64,000 nt of DNA. It comes from Lachnospiraceae bacterium. Lineage in GTDB: Bacteria; Bacillota; Clostridia; Lachnospirales; Lachnospiraceae. Made by a program: the position numbers and the translations under genes. How positions within the stretch are numbered: the first letter of the stretch is position 1; each line of letters opens with the position of its first letter. Where the stretch lies: positions 62,001 through 126,000 of the forward strand of contig JAQXLY010000028.1 of the NCBI GenBank assembly GCA_029012365.1, read 5' to 3'. This document shows, one piece after another, positions 1 through 9,124 of this stretch. The notes under the pieces were generated by a model. The model was not told the origin of the DNA. It worked only from the letters and a program-made list of their open reading frames with translations, and ran no database searches.

Positions 1-1390
1 TCTGCTTTGCAATATTCATAATGCCGTCTGCCATCTTGTTAATTTCTACAATCGCTTCCATGCGTTTCATGGTTTCCGCTACGACAGTCTTGGTTTCTTC
101 AAAGGTGGAAGAACTGCTCGCATATGCTTCCTTCGACTGTTCCGTCATCTTATCTGAGCTCTCAATCAGATTTTCACTGGACTCTACACTCTTCTTCATG
201 GTTTCAAGAAGCAATTCCATACAATGGTCGATATGTTCCACATTGTCTTTTACATTTTCCATGAAATTATCCGTACTTTCAAGACTTGCGGATAATTCCT
301 CCACTGTTGCCGTATTTTCTGTCACACTCTCAACTAAGTGATCCGAATGACCATATAATTCTTTGGTTTTTTCATTAATCGTATTACAACATAAACCAAG
401 CATATTTACCATCTTCTGTAATGATTTCAAAAGATAATTAATAAACAGACTGGTAAATACGGTTAAAAGCAATACGCCGGCAACACAGATAACAGCAAGC
501 TGTACTTTTACTGTTTTCAATGCACCAAATACTTCAGCGGATGGGTCTGTTATAATAAATACCCAGCCCCTATCCTTCATATAGTTATAAGATGCGATGT
601 ATTCCTCTTTGTTCGTTTCATCCTCGTATACCAAAGAACCAAATTGACGATTTTCATCATTATTTATTTCCTTGATAATATCCTGTACGTACTTTTCCTC
701 TGCTACCGTATTGATTAGTTCTTTATCATCATGAAACAGGTATTCACCTGTTGCTATATTTACCATACAATACTGAAGCTTTTCCATTCCTTCCGCAGGC
801 AGCTTGTTAAGCGCATCAACCAGACCCTGGGTAAAAATGCCACCGCCTACAAAGCCAATCGGATTATTGCTTTCATCAAAACAGGCACGGTAAATCGAAA
901 TAACCTGTGCACCGCTCGCAGGCGAAGTGATAATTCCCGTATTATATACTCCGTCAGCAGCCTTCATTGACTGCTGTAGTGACTGCAATGACTCGTCTTT
1001 TCTGGTATAAATTCCCACTACACCTGCGTTGGTATGAGTAAGTACATGAGAGTCCCACTCACTGATGTAAATACCTTCTACATTTTCTCTGTCCTTGCTG
1101 AAAGTTTCTGTATATTTCTGCGCCATTTCCGTTGCAGCTTTGTCTTCCGGATGCTTTAATAACTCTTCCACCTCTCCGCCACGACTAAATGCTGTCAGAT
1201 AGCTTTCCGTCTCCAACATGTAGTTTTCAATAATTTCTGAACGTTCCTGTGCTATCGTTTCCATGCTTTTGATTGTACTGTTTTTAATATTCGATGTGAT
1301 CGAGGAATTCACAAACAAATAAACAACCGCCATTACAACCATTTGCAATACTAAGATTGCAATAATCATTTTTAAACCACGCTTTTTCAT
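1..1390 (-). CDS. Methyl-accepting chemotaxis protein, partial (3' end beyond window edge)
   Basis: Minus-strand frame starts ATG at 1388-1390 (MKKRGLKMIIAILVLQMVVMAVYLFVNSS...), with an N-terminal TM, a large extracellular Cache-like region, a second TM and coiled-coil MCP signalling sequence running off the left edge. Confidence 0.85.
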   Translation of the reverse strand, partial: MKKRGLKMIIAILVLQMVVMAVVYLFVNSSITSNIKNSTIKSMETIAQERSEIIENYMLETESYLTAFSRGGEVEELLKHPEDKAATEMAQKYTETFSKDRENVEGIYISEWDSHVLTHTNAGVVGIYTRKDESLQSLQQSMKAADGVYNTGIITSPASGAQVISIYRACFDESNNPIGFVGGGIFTQGLVDALNKLPAEGMEKLQYCMVNIATGEYLFHDDKELINTVAEEKYVQDIIKEINNDENRQFGSLVYEDETNKEEYIASYNYMKDRGWVFIITDPSAEVFGALKTVKVQLAVICVAGVLLLTVFTSLFINYLLKSLQKMVNMLGLCCNTINEKTKELYGHSDHLVESVTENTATVEELSASLESTDNFMENVKDNVEHIDHCMELLLETMKKSVESSENLIESSDKMTEQSKEAYASSSSTFEETKTVVAETMKRMEAIVEINKMADGIMNIAKQ

Positions 1391-1493
1391 CTGCACCTCA
1401 TCCCTTTCATTTTTGGTAATAGCCTACACATTATTAGTGTAACAAATTCATTACAAAAATACAATTATCTTATATTGCGCAGCAGAGCATTCT

Positions 1494-1693
1494 ATAACAT
1501 TTCAGCCTTACTTATACGGGATAAGTTGTTGCGAAGGAGTATTCTAAAGAGAACCATAAGGCAACGTCAGTACTTAGCGAGGTGGTTTCGAGCTTAGTAC
1601 TGCTGCGTTGCTGCATGAGCGAGAGCGGGTTCTCTTTATGGAAACGCTGATCCGTCGCCACAACGATTACACACTAAAAGGGTGCACTGTTAC
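1494..1693 (+). mobile_element. MITE-like palindromic element, copy 1
   Basis: About 200 bp. Ends ATAACATTTCAG.. / ..CACTGTTAC. Flanked by AGCATTCT (1486-1493) and AGCATTTT (1694-1701), a 7/8 direct repeat. Interior closely matches the reverse complement of 28766-28960. Confidence 0.8.
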
Positions 1694-1704
1694 AGCATTT
1701 TGCC

Positions 1705-4377
1705 CTATATGCTGTAATAAGAAATTCCAATGGTCCCCAAGCCGGAATTGCATGCCACCGAGAAGGATGCCTTTTGCACGATGACACGTTCAAACGGTAC
1801 ATAACGTAACACTTCTTTTCTTATCCATTCTAACTGCTCTACACTGCAGCCGACATGTGAAATAATAACCAAAGAAGGATTTATTTTATTTTTACGGCGC
1901 AGATGCCAGTAGATTCCCACTTTCCATGCCCGCTCCATAGTGCCTCCCAGAAACGCAGATAAAACAACTTTTTTCTGGCGCATTCCCGCATACGGATGAA
2001 GCTGTAGTAACCGGCAGAACATAAGTGTCAGAGCGTTGGTTCGCTTATTTTGGAAAAAAATATCCGCCGACGGAAAAATAAATCTGGACTGCACACCCGA
2101 CTTCATTTTTTCCACAGCACTGCATATCTCACTGGCTGTTTTTCCCTCCTTTGCAAGCTTTGCCGCAAAAAGGGTAATAATACTTTGACCACATGAAATC
2201 TGACAGGAATCTATGACCGCCACATGGTCAAACCCCTTCGCAGCCGTCATTGCAATCTGATAGCTGATACCCACATTGGATGCCATGGAAATATGCACCA
2301 CCTGCTCAGCCCGTGTCAGTACATCAGCAAAGAACTCTTCATATTCCTCTACTGTCACACTGTCCACATAGGCAGTGCTGTTGGTGGAAGAGATATACTG
2401 TGTCAGACTATCCGAATCAATTTCCTTTGTATCTGCAAACCGTCCATGTGGCGTTATGATGTACAGATACATCACCTCAATATCATACTGTTCCAACAGT
2501 TCCACAGGAAGATCACACACGCAATCTGTTGTAATACATACTTTTTTCCGCCACTGCAACGGAACCTTCTGTACCGGACTGCTTTCCTTCCATACACTTT
2601 TCACCGCTGCCTGATACTCTATCAAATCAGGCGGCAGAAATTTTAACAGCTCTGCTTCCAGTACTTTTCCGGATATAGGCTTTTCCAGATAACCGTCAAA
2701 TCCAAGTTCACGATATTTCTGCTCTGCTCCTGCCATTACATCGGCCGTAAGTGCAATCACTGTAGTATCCCTGCACAGACCGTTCTCCTGACTTCGAACT
2801 GCCTGTAACGTCTCAGCACCATTCATCTTTGGCATCATATAATCCATGAGAATTATATTGTATTGCTTTTTCTTTGTCAGTTCCAGACAATCCGGACCAC
2901 TGTTTGCAATATCTGTCTTTACCTTGGTATTTGTTAAGAGCCTGCTCACCACCATGGAACTTATGGGATTATCGTCCACAACCAGAATTTTCGCCTCCGG
3001 TGCTTCAAAGCTTGACTGATAGACTGGCGTCTCCTCCGTCTCTCTTTCCAACAGGTTGATGTCCCCGATTGTCTTTGCATCCACAACCTTTTGTCTGATG
3101 CTTATGGTGAAGACGGTTCCTTTGGTATAAATACTGTCAACAGCAATTTCTCCCTGCATCATATCCACCAGCTGTTTGGTGATTGCAAGACCGAGACCGT
3201 TTCCAACGATTCCCATATGACTTTTTTCATCCACCCGGCTGAAGGAATCATAAATATACGCTAAATCTTCCTTCCGGATTCCTATTCCGGTATCCGCTAC
3301 CTTCACCTGAAGCAGGACTTCCTCCCCTTCACTGCTTTCTGCATTTACCGAAAGTGTAACCGAGCCTTCCTCCGTATATTTCACGGCATTATCCAGAATG
3401 TTAAGAAATATCTGTTTTAACCGCCTTTCATCTCCAAACAGAACAGACGGCAGATTACGGTCAATTTCCAGATAAAACTCCAGCTCTTTGTTTTTCATCC
3501 GAATCCTAACCATATCTACAAGCTCGCCAAACAGCTCTTTTGTACTGTATGGTGCCGGAACAAGGCTCATCTTCTGCATTTCTAGCTGTGATAAATCCAA
3601 AATATCATTAATCTGGTTCAGAAGAAGCTTACTTGCCTGCTCAATATCTTTGGCATATTCCAGTGTATTACCCGAAGCGTTTTCACGCATAATCATTTCA
3701 TTCAGTCCGATGATTGCCGTAATCGGTGTTCTGATTTCATGACTCATATTGGCAAAAAAGACATTCTTTGCATTACTGCTTTTCTCTAATGCCTCTTTCT
3801 GCTCCATATTCAACTTATGCTCCTTCTCAAATACCTTCATTTGTGTCTTTAAGATGATTCCCACCAAAAGACCAACCACAATTACCGAAAAATATGAGTC
3901 CAGGTAAGCAAATTCTTCCGATGCCATCGGAACCAGATATTCCGGAAAACGAAGTGCAAAGAAGTAGGTTCCCCCATACACAGCTACACATAATATTAAG
4001 AAGAAAATCTGGCGTCTTCCGGTAAACATAATGAATATGTATGCAAAACCAAGCGCCAGCCAGACATCTGCCCCACTGTTCAGACCTGCGCTCAAAATAA
4101 ACATTACAGGAAAAATGACTGCGATTATAAAAAATCCAAGGACAATAGCCGCAATATCATACCTGCTGTACCGGAATGTGGCAAACAGGCAGATTCCCAT
4201 AGCAATAAGGAGCAGGAAAAGCATGAAAACTATCATTGCACTGATTTCCATGACAAGCAGAATTTCTATCATTGCGACAATGGCTGCTGCTCCTCCGGCA
4301 AGGATTACGGTACGGAACATTCTTTCCCTGAATTCACAATTCTTTCCGGATAACTCATCTAGTAATTTTTTCCACAC
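1705..4377 (-). CDS. Membrane hybrid histidine kinase (TM region-HisKA-HATPase-REC) with C-terminal DegV-like domain
   Basis: H-box NMSHEIRTPI, ATP-binding DTGIGI/GNGLGL, REC ILVVDDNPIS..ILMDYMMPKMNG, then ITTDCVCDLPVELL...ISMASNVGISYQIA...VIDSCQISCGQSI...SGLGTIGI, which is DegV-like. Confidence 0.9.
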   Translation of the reverse strand: MWKKLLDELSGKNCEFRERMFRTVILAGGAAAIVAMIEILLVMEISAMIVFMLFLLLIAMGICLFATFRYSRYDIAAIVLGFFIIAVIFPVMFILSAGLNSGADVWLALGFAYIFIMFTGRRQIFFLILCVAVYGGTYFFALRFPEYLVPMASEEFAYLDSYFSVIVVGLLVGIILKTQMKVFEKEHKLNMEQKEALEKSSNAKNVFFANMSHEIRTPITAIIGLNEMIMRENASGNTLEYAKDIEQASKLLLNQINDILDLSQLEMQKMSLVPAPYSTKELFGELVDMVRIRMKNKELEFYLEIDRNLPSVLFGDERRLKQIFLNILDNAVKYTEEGSVTLSVNAESSEGEEVLLQVKVADTGIGIRKEDLAYIYDSFSRVDEKSHMGIVGNGLGLAITKQLVDMMQGEIAVDSIYTKGTVFTISIRQKVVDAKTIGDINLLERETEETPVYQSSFEAPEAKILVVDDNPISSMVVSRLLTNTKVKTDIANSGPDCLELTKKKQYNIILMDYMMPKMNGAETLQAVRSQENGLCRDTTVIALTADVMAGAEQKYRELGFDGYLEKPISGKVLEAELLKFLPPDLIEYQAAVKSVWKESSPVQKVPLQWRKKVCITTDCVCDLPVELLEQYDIEVMYLYIITPHGRFADTKEIDSDSLTQYISSTNSTAYVDSVTVEEYEEFFADVLTRAEQVVHISMASNVGISYQIAMTAAKGFDHVAVIDSCQISCGQSIITLFAAKLAKEGKTASEICSAVEKMKSGVQSRFIFPSADIFFQNKRTNALTLMFCRLLQLHPYAGMRQKKVVLSAFLGGTMERAWKVGIYWHLRRKNKINPSLVIISHVGCSVEQLEWIRKEVLRYVPFERVIVQKASFSVACNSGLGTIGISYYSI

Positions 4378-4390
4378 TGGTTATCCCCCC

Positions 4391-7153
4391 TTAGTTTCCT
4401 TCCACGTTATCAAGTGTCTTTTTCAGTTTGGCAAGTAGTTCAACCGCTGAAATATAAGAGGCTCCGTCTACCTTCTTCTGTATAGGCCCAAGCGCTGTAT
4501 GCAATGCCACGTTTCGATACAGATATGACTTCAGCTCATGAAAAATTGCGAGGAACGTCTCTTCATCGAGCGAATATACGGCGTTTTCCATCTGCTCTAT
4601 TTTCTGTTCAAATGCTGCTTCGTCCAGTTCCTCTAATGCGGCATCCGGAACGGAATCGACCGCAGCCACGGTATCCTCAGGGCACAGCCATTTCTCACTT
4701 TGCAGACCTTCAAGCAGCTTTCGGTATTCCTCAATCATCCTTGCATGATGTCCTGTGATAAATGCAATTCGTCCCTCACGTCCTGCAAACTCCAATTCCT
4801 TTGCAAGTTCGGAAACCTTATTGGCTCCAATGCTGCGCATTGCCCCTTTGATTCCATGCACTGCAATGGTATATTGGTTCCAGTCCTGCTCACGGAATAA
4901 TCGCTCGACGAGCTCGGCGGAATCTCCGGCTTCCTTACAGAAGTTTTGAAGTATTTTGATATAATGCTCTTTTCCGTTGCAATATAAAAGTCCACTGTTG
5001 GCATCCAGATCGTATCTGCTTAATATCTCTTTCAGTTCCTTAACCTCCGGCATTTCCGCATCGTCCTTCGGTTCCTCCATTACATCTTCCTGTAAAATAA
5101 TTTTTTCTGCCGGGATTACTCTCTTAAGCAGCCGTTCCAGTACGGAACATTCTACCGGTTTTTCTATGAAATCCTGAAATCCTTCCGTCAGGAACATTTC
5201 TCTTACTCCGGCTACCGCATTGGCAGTCAGGGCAATGACAGGTACTCTCCGGTAATAGCTTCCCACCAGATGACGGATACGATGCAGTGTTTCCACTCCG
5301 TCCATCTCCGGCATCATATGATCCATAAATACACAGTCATAATTCTCCGATGTTATTTTTGTCAATGCTTCTGCTCCGCTAAGGGCAGTCGTAACTTTAA
5401 TCCGATAGTTGGCAAGCAGGGCTTCCATAACCATAATGTTCATCCGGTTATCATCCACAACAAGTACATGTACGTCTTTTGTTGTAAACCTTCCGCTGCT
5501 TAGTGGCATTCCGTCCTCCGAAGCATTGTACAACCCATTCAGTACCGATACAATTGTAAGAATATATAACGGTTTATATATCTTCAAAACCTTCGGATTT
5601 GTCACATGCACTGCTTCTGCCCGGTCAAGCATAACAACCAGTTTGGTCTTATCGGCAAGTGTGTCAAAATAATCCCTGTCCGATAAATACTCTGTTTCAC
5701 TGACGAAGACATGAGAAAGCTCTTCTCTTTTTTCCCTTCTTTGCAGCTCCGCAAGATTGCGGCAGATATGACACCTTCCTTTTAACTGTTCTACCATGTG
5801 GGTGATACAGCGATCGTATTCATCACGTACCATCTCCATCATATACTTTTCCATATCAACATAAACGGCAACATTGATTTCATCCCTGTTACTGATAGTT
5901 GCAATCGGTCTCTCATCCAGAACCTTAAGTGGCACTGTGAATCGGATACAGGTACCTTTGCCAAGACGGCTCTTTACCATTATGGCACCGCCCATCTTTT
6001 GTACCAGTGCCCTGGATATGGCAAGTCCCAGACCAACACCTTCCTTCTGGCGGTTTCTTCCGGTATCCGCCTGATTAAAGCCGGCAAACAATTTATCCTG
6101 GCTTTTCTCATCCATACCGATTCCGGTGTCCTTCACTGCAACCATCAGATTGATTCCATAGCTTTCCCTGCGATATCCTATCAAAAGGCTGATACAGCCT
6201 TCCTCTGTAAATTTTATAGCATTGTCTATCAGATTCATTATTACTCTGCGGAGCTTTTTCTCATCTCCGTACAAAGCGCATGGAATATTCGCATCACAAT
6301 CCACAATCAGCTCAATCGGCTTGTTTCCTCTGCGTGCCGATGTCATATTTATCACATCATTAATCGTTGAAGTAATACTGTATGCTTCCTCCTCAAGTTC
6401 TATTCTGCCCGAAAGAAGCTCTGAAAAATCAAGAATATCGCTGACAACCGACATCAGCATCCGTCCGGAGGTCTGGATACTCCGGATATCCTCCTGTACG
6501 GAATCCGGAAGCTCCTTTTGCAGTAACAGTTCGCTCATACCACAGATGGTATTTAACGGTGTCCTGATTTCATGGCTGACATTAGCGAGGAAGTCATCCT
6601 TACTCTGTTCTACTCTCTCCAGTTCGTCAATGACCCCGAGCAGCTGCTCACTTCCCGCCTTGTTCATTCTGGTAGAGGTATACATCACCCGTTCCAGAAG
6701 TCCTGCATTCAACAGCAGTGCAATTGCCGTATAAACGGTTTCAGGACTTACATCCGCATAGCTTTTTATGAAAAATACATGAATTATAAATACAATCAGT
6801 ATACCCACCGTCGGAATATAAATCAGTTCCGCTATGCCATACAGACTGACCATTACAACAAATACCAGCAATACCGGAAGTGCACGCGTAAAATCCTCCA
6901 GCTTTGACGCATGCAGTATCAGTATCGACTGCATAACCACAACATAAAACGCCGCCCGGAACACATAGGTTCTGAATTTTCCCACATACACAATCCACGC
7001 CAAAAGTATTCCGCAGGTCATTAATATGCCGTCCCACGGACTTCCTTCTCTCCTGACAGACAGTATTACCAGTGTAATCGTATAAAGACTGTAAATAATT
7101 ACGGAATACGTCTCTATTTTCTTCTGATTACTGTCTGAATACGTGCAATTCAC
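4391..7153 (-). CDS. Membrane hybrid histidine kinase (HisKA-HATPase-pseudoREC-REC-HPt)
   Basis: H-box NVSHEIRTPL, GVGLGLAI, REC VLVVDDNRMN..VFMDHMMPEMDG, HPt AVHGIKGAMRSIGA. Confidence 0.9.
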   Translation of the reverse strand: MNCTYSDSNQKKIETYSVIIYSLYTITLVILSVRREGSPWDGILMTCGILLAWIVYVGKFRTYVFRAAFYVVVMQSILILHASKLEDFTRALPVLLVFVVMVSLYGIAELIYIPTVGILIVFIIHVFFIKSYADVSPETVYTAIALLLNAGLLERVMYTSTRMNKAGSEQLLGVIDELERVEQSKDDFLANVSHEIRTPLNTICGMSELLLQKELPDSVQEDIRSIQTSGRMLMSVVSDILDFSELLSGRIELEEEAYSITSTINDVINMTSARRGNKPIELIVDCDANIPCALYGDEKKLRRVIMNLIDNAIKFTEEGCISLLIGYRRESYGINLMVAVKDTGIGMDEKSQDKLFAGFNQADTGRNRQKEGVGLGLAISRALVQKMGGAIMVKSRLGKGTCIRFTVPLKVLDERPIATISNRDEINVAVYVDMEKYMMEMVRDEYDRCITHMVEQLKGRCHICRNLAELQRREKREELSHVFVSETEYLSDRDYFDTLADKTKLVVMLDRAEAVHVTNPKVLKIYKPLYILTIVSVLNGLYNASEDGMPLSSGRFTTKDVHVLVVDDNRMNIMVMEALLANYRIKVTTALSGAEALTKITSENYDCVFMDHMMPEMDGVETLHRIRHLVGSYYRRVPVIALTANAVAGVREMFLTEGFQDFIEKPVECSVLERLLKRVIPAEKIILQEDVMEEPKDDAEMPEVKELKEILSRYDLDANSGLLYCNGKEHYIKILQNFCKEAGDSAELVERLFREQDWNQYTIAVHGIKGAMRSIGANKVSELAKELEFAGREGRIAFITGHHARMIEEYRKLLEGLQSEKWLCPEDTVAAVDSVPDAALEELDEAAFEQKIEQMENAVYSLDEETFLAIFHELKSYLYRNVALHTALGPIQKKVDGASYISAVELLAKLKKTLDNVEGN

Positions 7154-7242
7154 CCCGCTCTCCTCCTTCTCTCTCCCTGCATGGGAAAAAAACGCATACC
7201 GACGTCACAGACAACGCCTCTGACGCCAGTATGCACTCTGTA

Positions 7243-8604
7243 TTAATATTTACCAAAATTTCCTTTTAAGGAAATAATCTGTTCATTTCTGTCCGCATGA
7301 CTGTCATAGCGGTGCGACTCATTTAAGGTGCCGGTGCCCGCAACTCCAAAGGTATCGTTGTCCAGTCTGTATACAGAAACAAGTTCACGTACTCTGCTTG
7401 CCTGACTGGCCAGTTCCTGACTGGCAGCAGCACATTCTTCACTGGTAGCGGAATTTGTCTGTACTACCTGGGATACCTGTTCGATTGCCTGGTCAATCTG
7501 TGCAATTGCAGTTGCCTGATAATTGGAAGCCTCTGCAATATCCATAATAATCTTTTCGCTCTGCTGTACTACCTTTGTGATATCCTCCAGTGCCTGTGCT
7601 GTTTCGTTTGCGATTCTGGAACCTACCTCCACCTTCTGGATGGAATCCTCAATCATATCTGCTGTCTCTGCGGCTGCGGAAGAACTCTTTGCCGCAAGGT
7701 TTCTTACTTCCTCGGCTACTACGGCAAAGCCCTTGCCTGCCTCGCCTGCCCTTGCTGCCTCAACTGCCGCATTGAGGGCAAGAATGTTTGTCTGAAATGC
7801 AATGTCGTCAATTACCTTGATAATTTTTGAAATGCTCTCGGACGCTTTATTAATATCCTGCATGGCTACTACCATTGCTCTCATTTCTTCATTGCCCTTC
7901 TTCACGTCTGTAATTGCACTTGTCACCAGCTCTGCTGCCTCGTTTGCCTGGGAAGCATTCTGTCTTGTCTTTTCCGCCACATCTATAATGGAAGCTGTAA
8001 TCTGTTCAATTGCACTTGCCTGCTCTGTAGAACCCTGAGCCAAAGCCTCACTTGCACTTGCAACCTGAGACGAGCTGGTTGTCACCTGATAAGCTGCATT
8101 TCTGATGTTACCAATGGAATTCTGGTTCTGCCATATCATTTTCTGTAAAGCAAGTCCCATGATATCTTCTTCCGACCTAGGCTTTACCTCTACCGAAAGG
8201 TTACCTTCTGCAACCTCCTGTGCAATCTGTGCCTGATAACGGGTAGCATCAATCATCTGCTGGAAGCTGTCGATTAACACGCCGAACTCATCATTGTTCG
8301 CCTTTTCTAACGTTACATCGACCTTTCCGAGCTTCATTTCCTCTGTTGCCGTCATAATTTGTGCCAAAGACAATCGGATTCCCCGGATGACATAAATTGA
8401 AATAACCGTAGAGGCAGCAACTGCCATCAGCAACAGAAAAATTGTAAATATCGCATAGGAATGCAGGTATTTCTCCTGATCGTCTTTTGTGATAATTGTT
8501 TTCGCCGTAGAATAGCCGGCAAACTGGCTAAATAAAACAAACAAATCCATAATAAAAAAGCCTATGTACAGTTTTGTTACCATCTTAATGTTTTTCATAA
8601 TCAT
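7243..8604 (-). CDS. Methyl-accepting chemotaxis protein with a very short extracellular loop
   Basis: HAMP and conserved MCP hairpin tip [40 protein letters not shown]. Confidence 0.95.
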   Translation of the reverse strand: MIMKNIKMVTKLYIGFFIMDLFVLFSQFAGYSTAKTIITKDDQEKYLHSYAIFTIFLLLMAVAASTVISIYVIRGIRLSLAQIMTATEEMKLGKVDVTLEKANNDEFGVLIDSFQQMIDATRYQAQIAQEVAEGNLSVEVKPRSEEDIMGLALQKMIWQNQNSIGNIRNAAYQVTTSSSQVASASEALAQGSTEQASAIEQITASIIDVAEKTRQNASQANEAAELVTSAITDVKKGNEEMRAMVVAMQDINKASESISKIIKVIDDIAFQTNILALNAAVEAARAGEAGKGFAVVAEEVRNLAAKSSSAAAETADMIEDSIQKVEVGSRIANETAQALEDITKVVQQSEKIIMDIAEASNYQATAIAQIDQAIEQVSQVVQTNSATSEECAAASQELASQASRVRELVSVYRLDNDTFGVAGTGTLNESHRYDSHADRNEQIISLKGNFGKY

Positions 8605-9110
8605 TACTCTCCTTCTTCTGTTATTTCTTCTGTCATCTGCTCTAAAACAGACCAGTCTTCATCTTTAATCAGTTTCTCCGGGTCCAGCAGAAGCTTTACA
8701 TTTTCTCCTACCTTACCGATTGCATAAACATACTTGTTCTGGTTTTTATCCACGTTTCCGAGTGACGGTGAATCCAGAATATTGTCTTCCGTAATCTCCA
8801 CCACCTCTGCAACCTTTTCTACAATCAGACCTACCACCATATCCTTCACATTGATAACAATGATGCAGGTTCTGTCATTGTACGCAAGCTCCGGCTGCTT
8901 AAACCGCACTCTTACGTCAATGACAGGAATAATTTTCCCCCTAAGGTTAATCAGGCCCTTGATATAATCCTCACTTTCGGGTATTTCCGTAATTTCCTGA
9001 AAGACGATTATCTCATTGACGTATTCGATTTTTAAGGCGAAGTACTCATTACCCGACTTAAAAGTCACATACTTGTTATGTTGTGTAACAAGTTCACTCA
9101 TATAGTTCAA
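8604..9110 (-). CDS. cheW: Chemotaxis coupling protein CheW
   Basis: CheW fold: [29 protein letters not shown]. Confidence 0.93.
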   Translation of the reverse strand: MNYMSELVTQHNKYVTFKSGNEYFALKIEYVNEIIVFQEITEIPESEDYIKGLINLRGKIIPVIDVRVRFKQPELAYNDRTCIIVINVKDMVVGLIVEKVAEVVEITEDNILDSPSLGNVDKNQNKYVYAIGKVGENVKLLLDPEKLIKDEDWSVLEQMTEEITEEGE

Positions 9111-9124
9111 GCTCCTTTCTGTAT

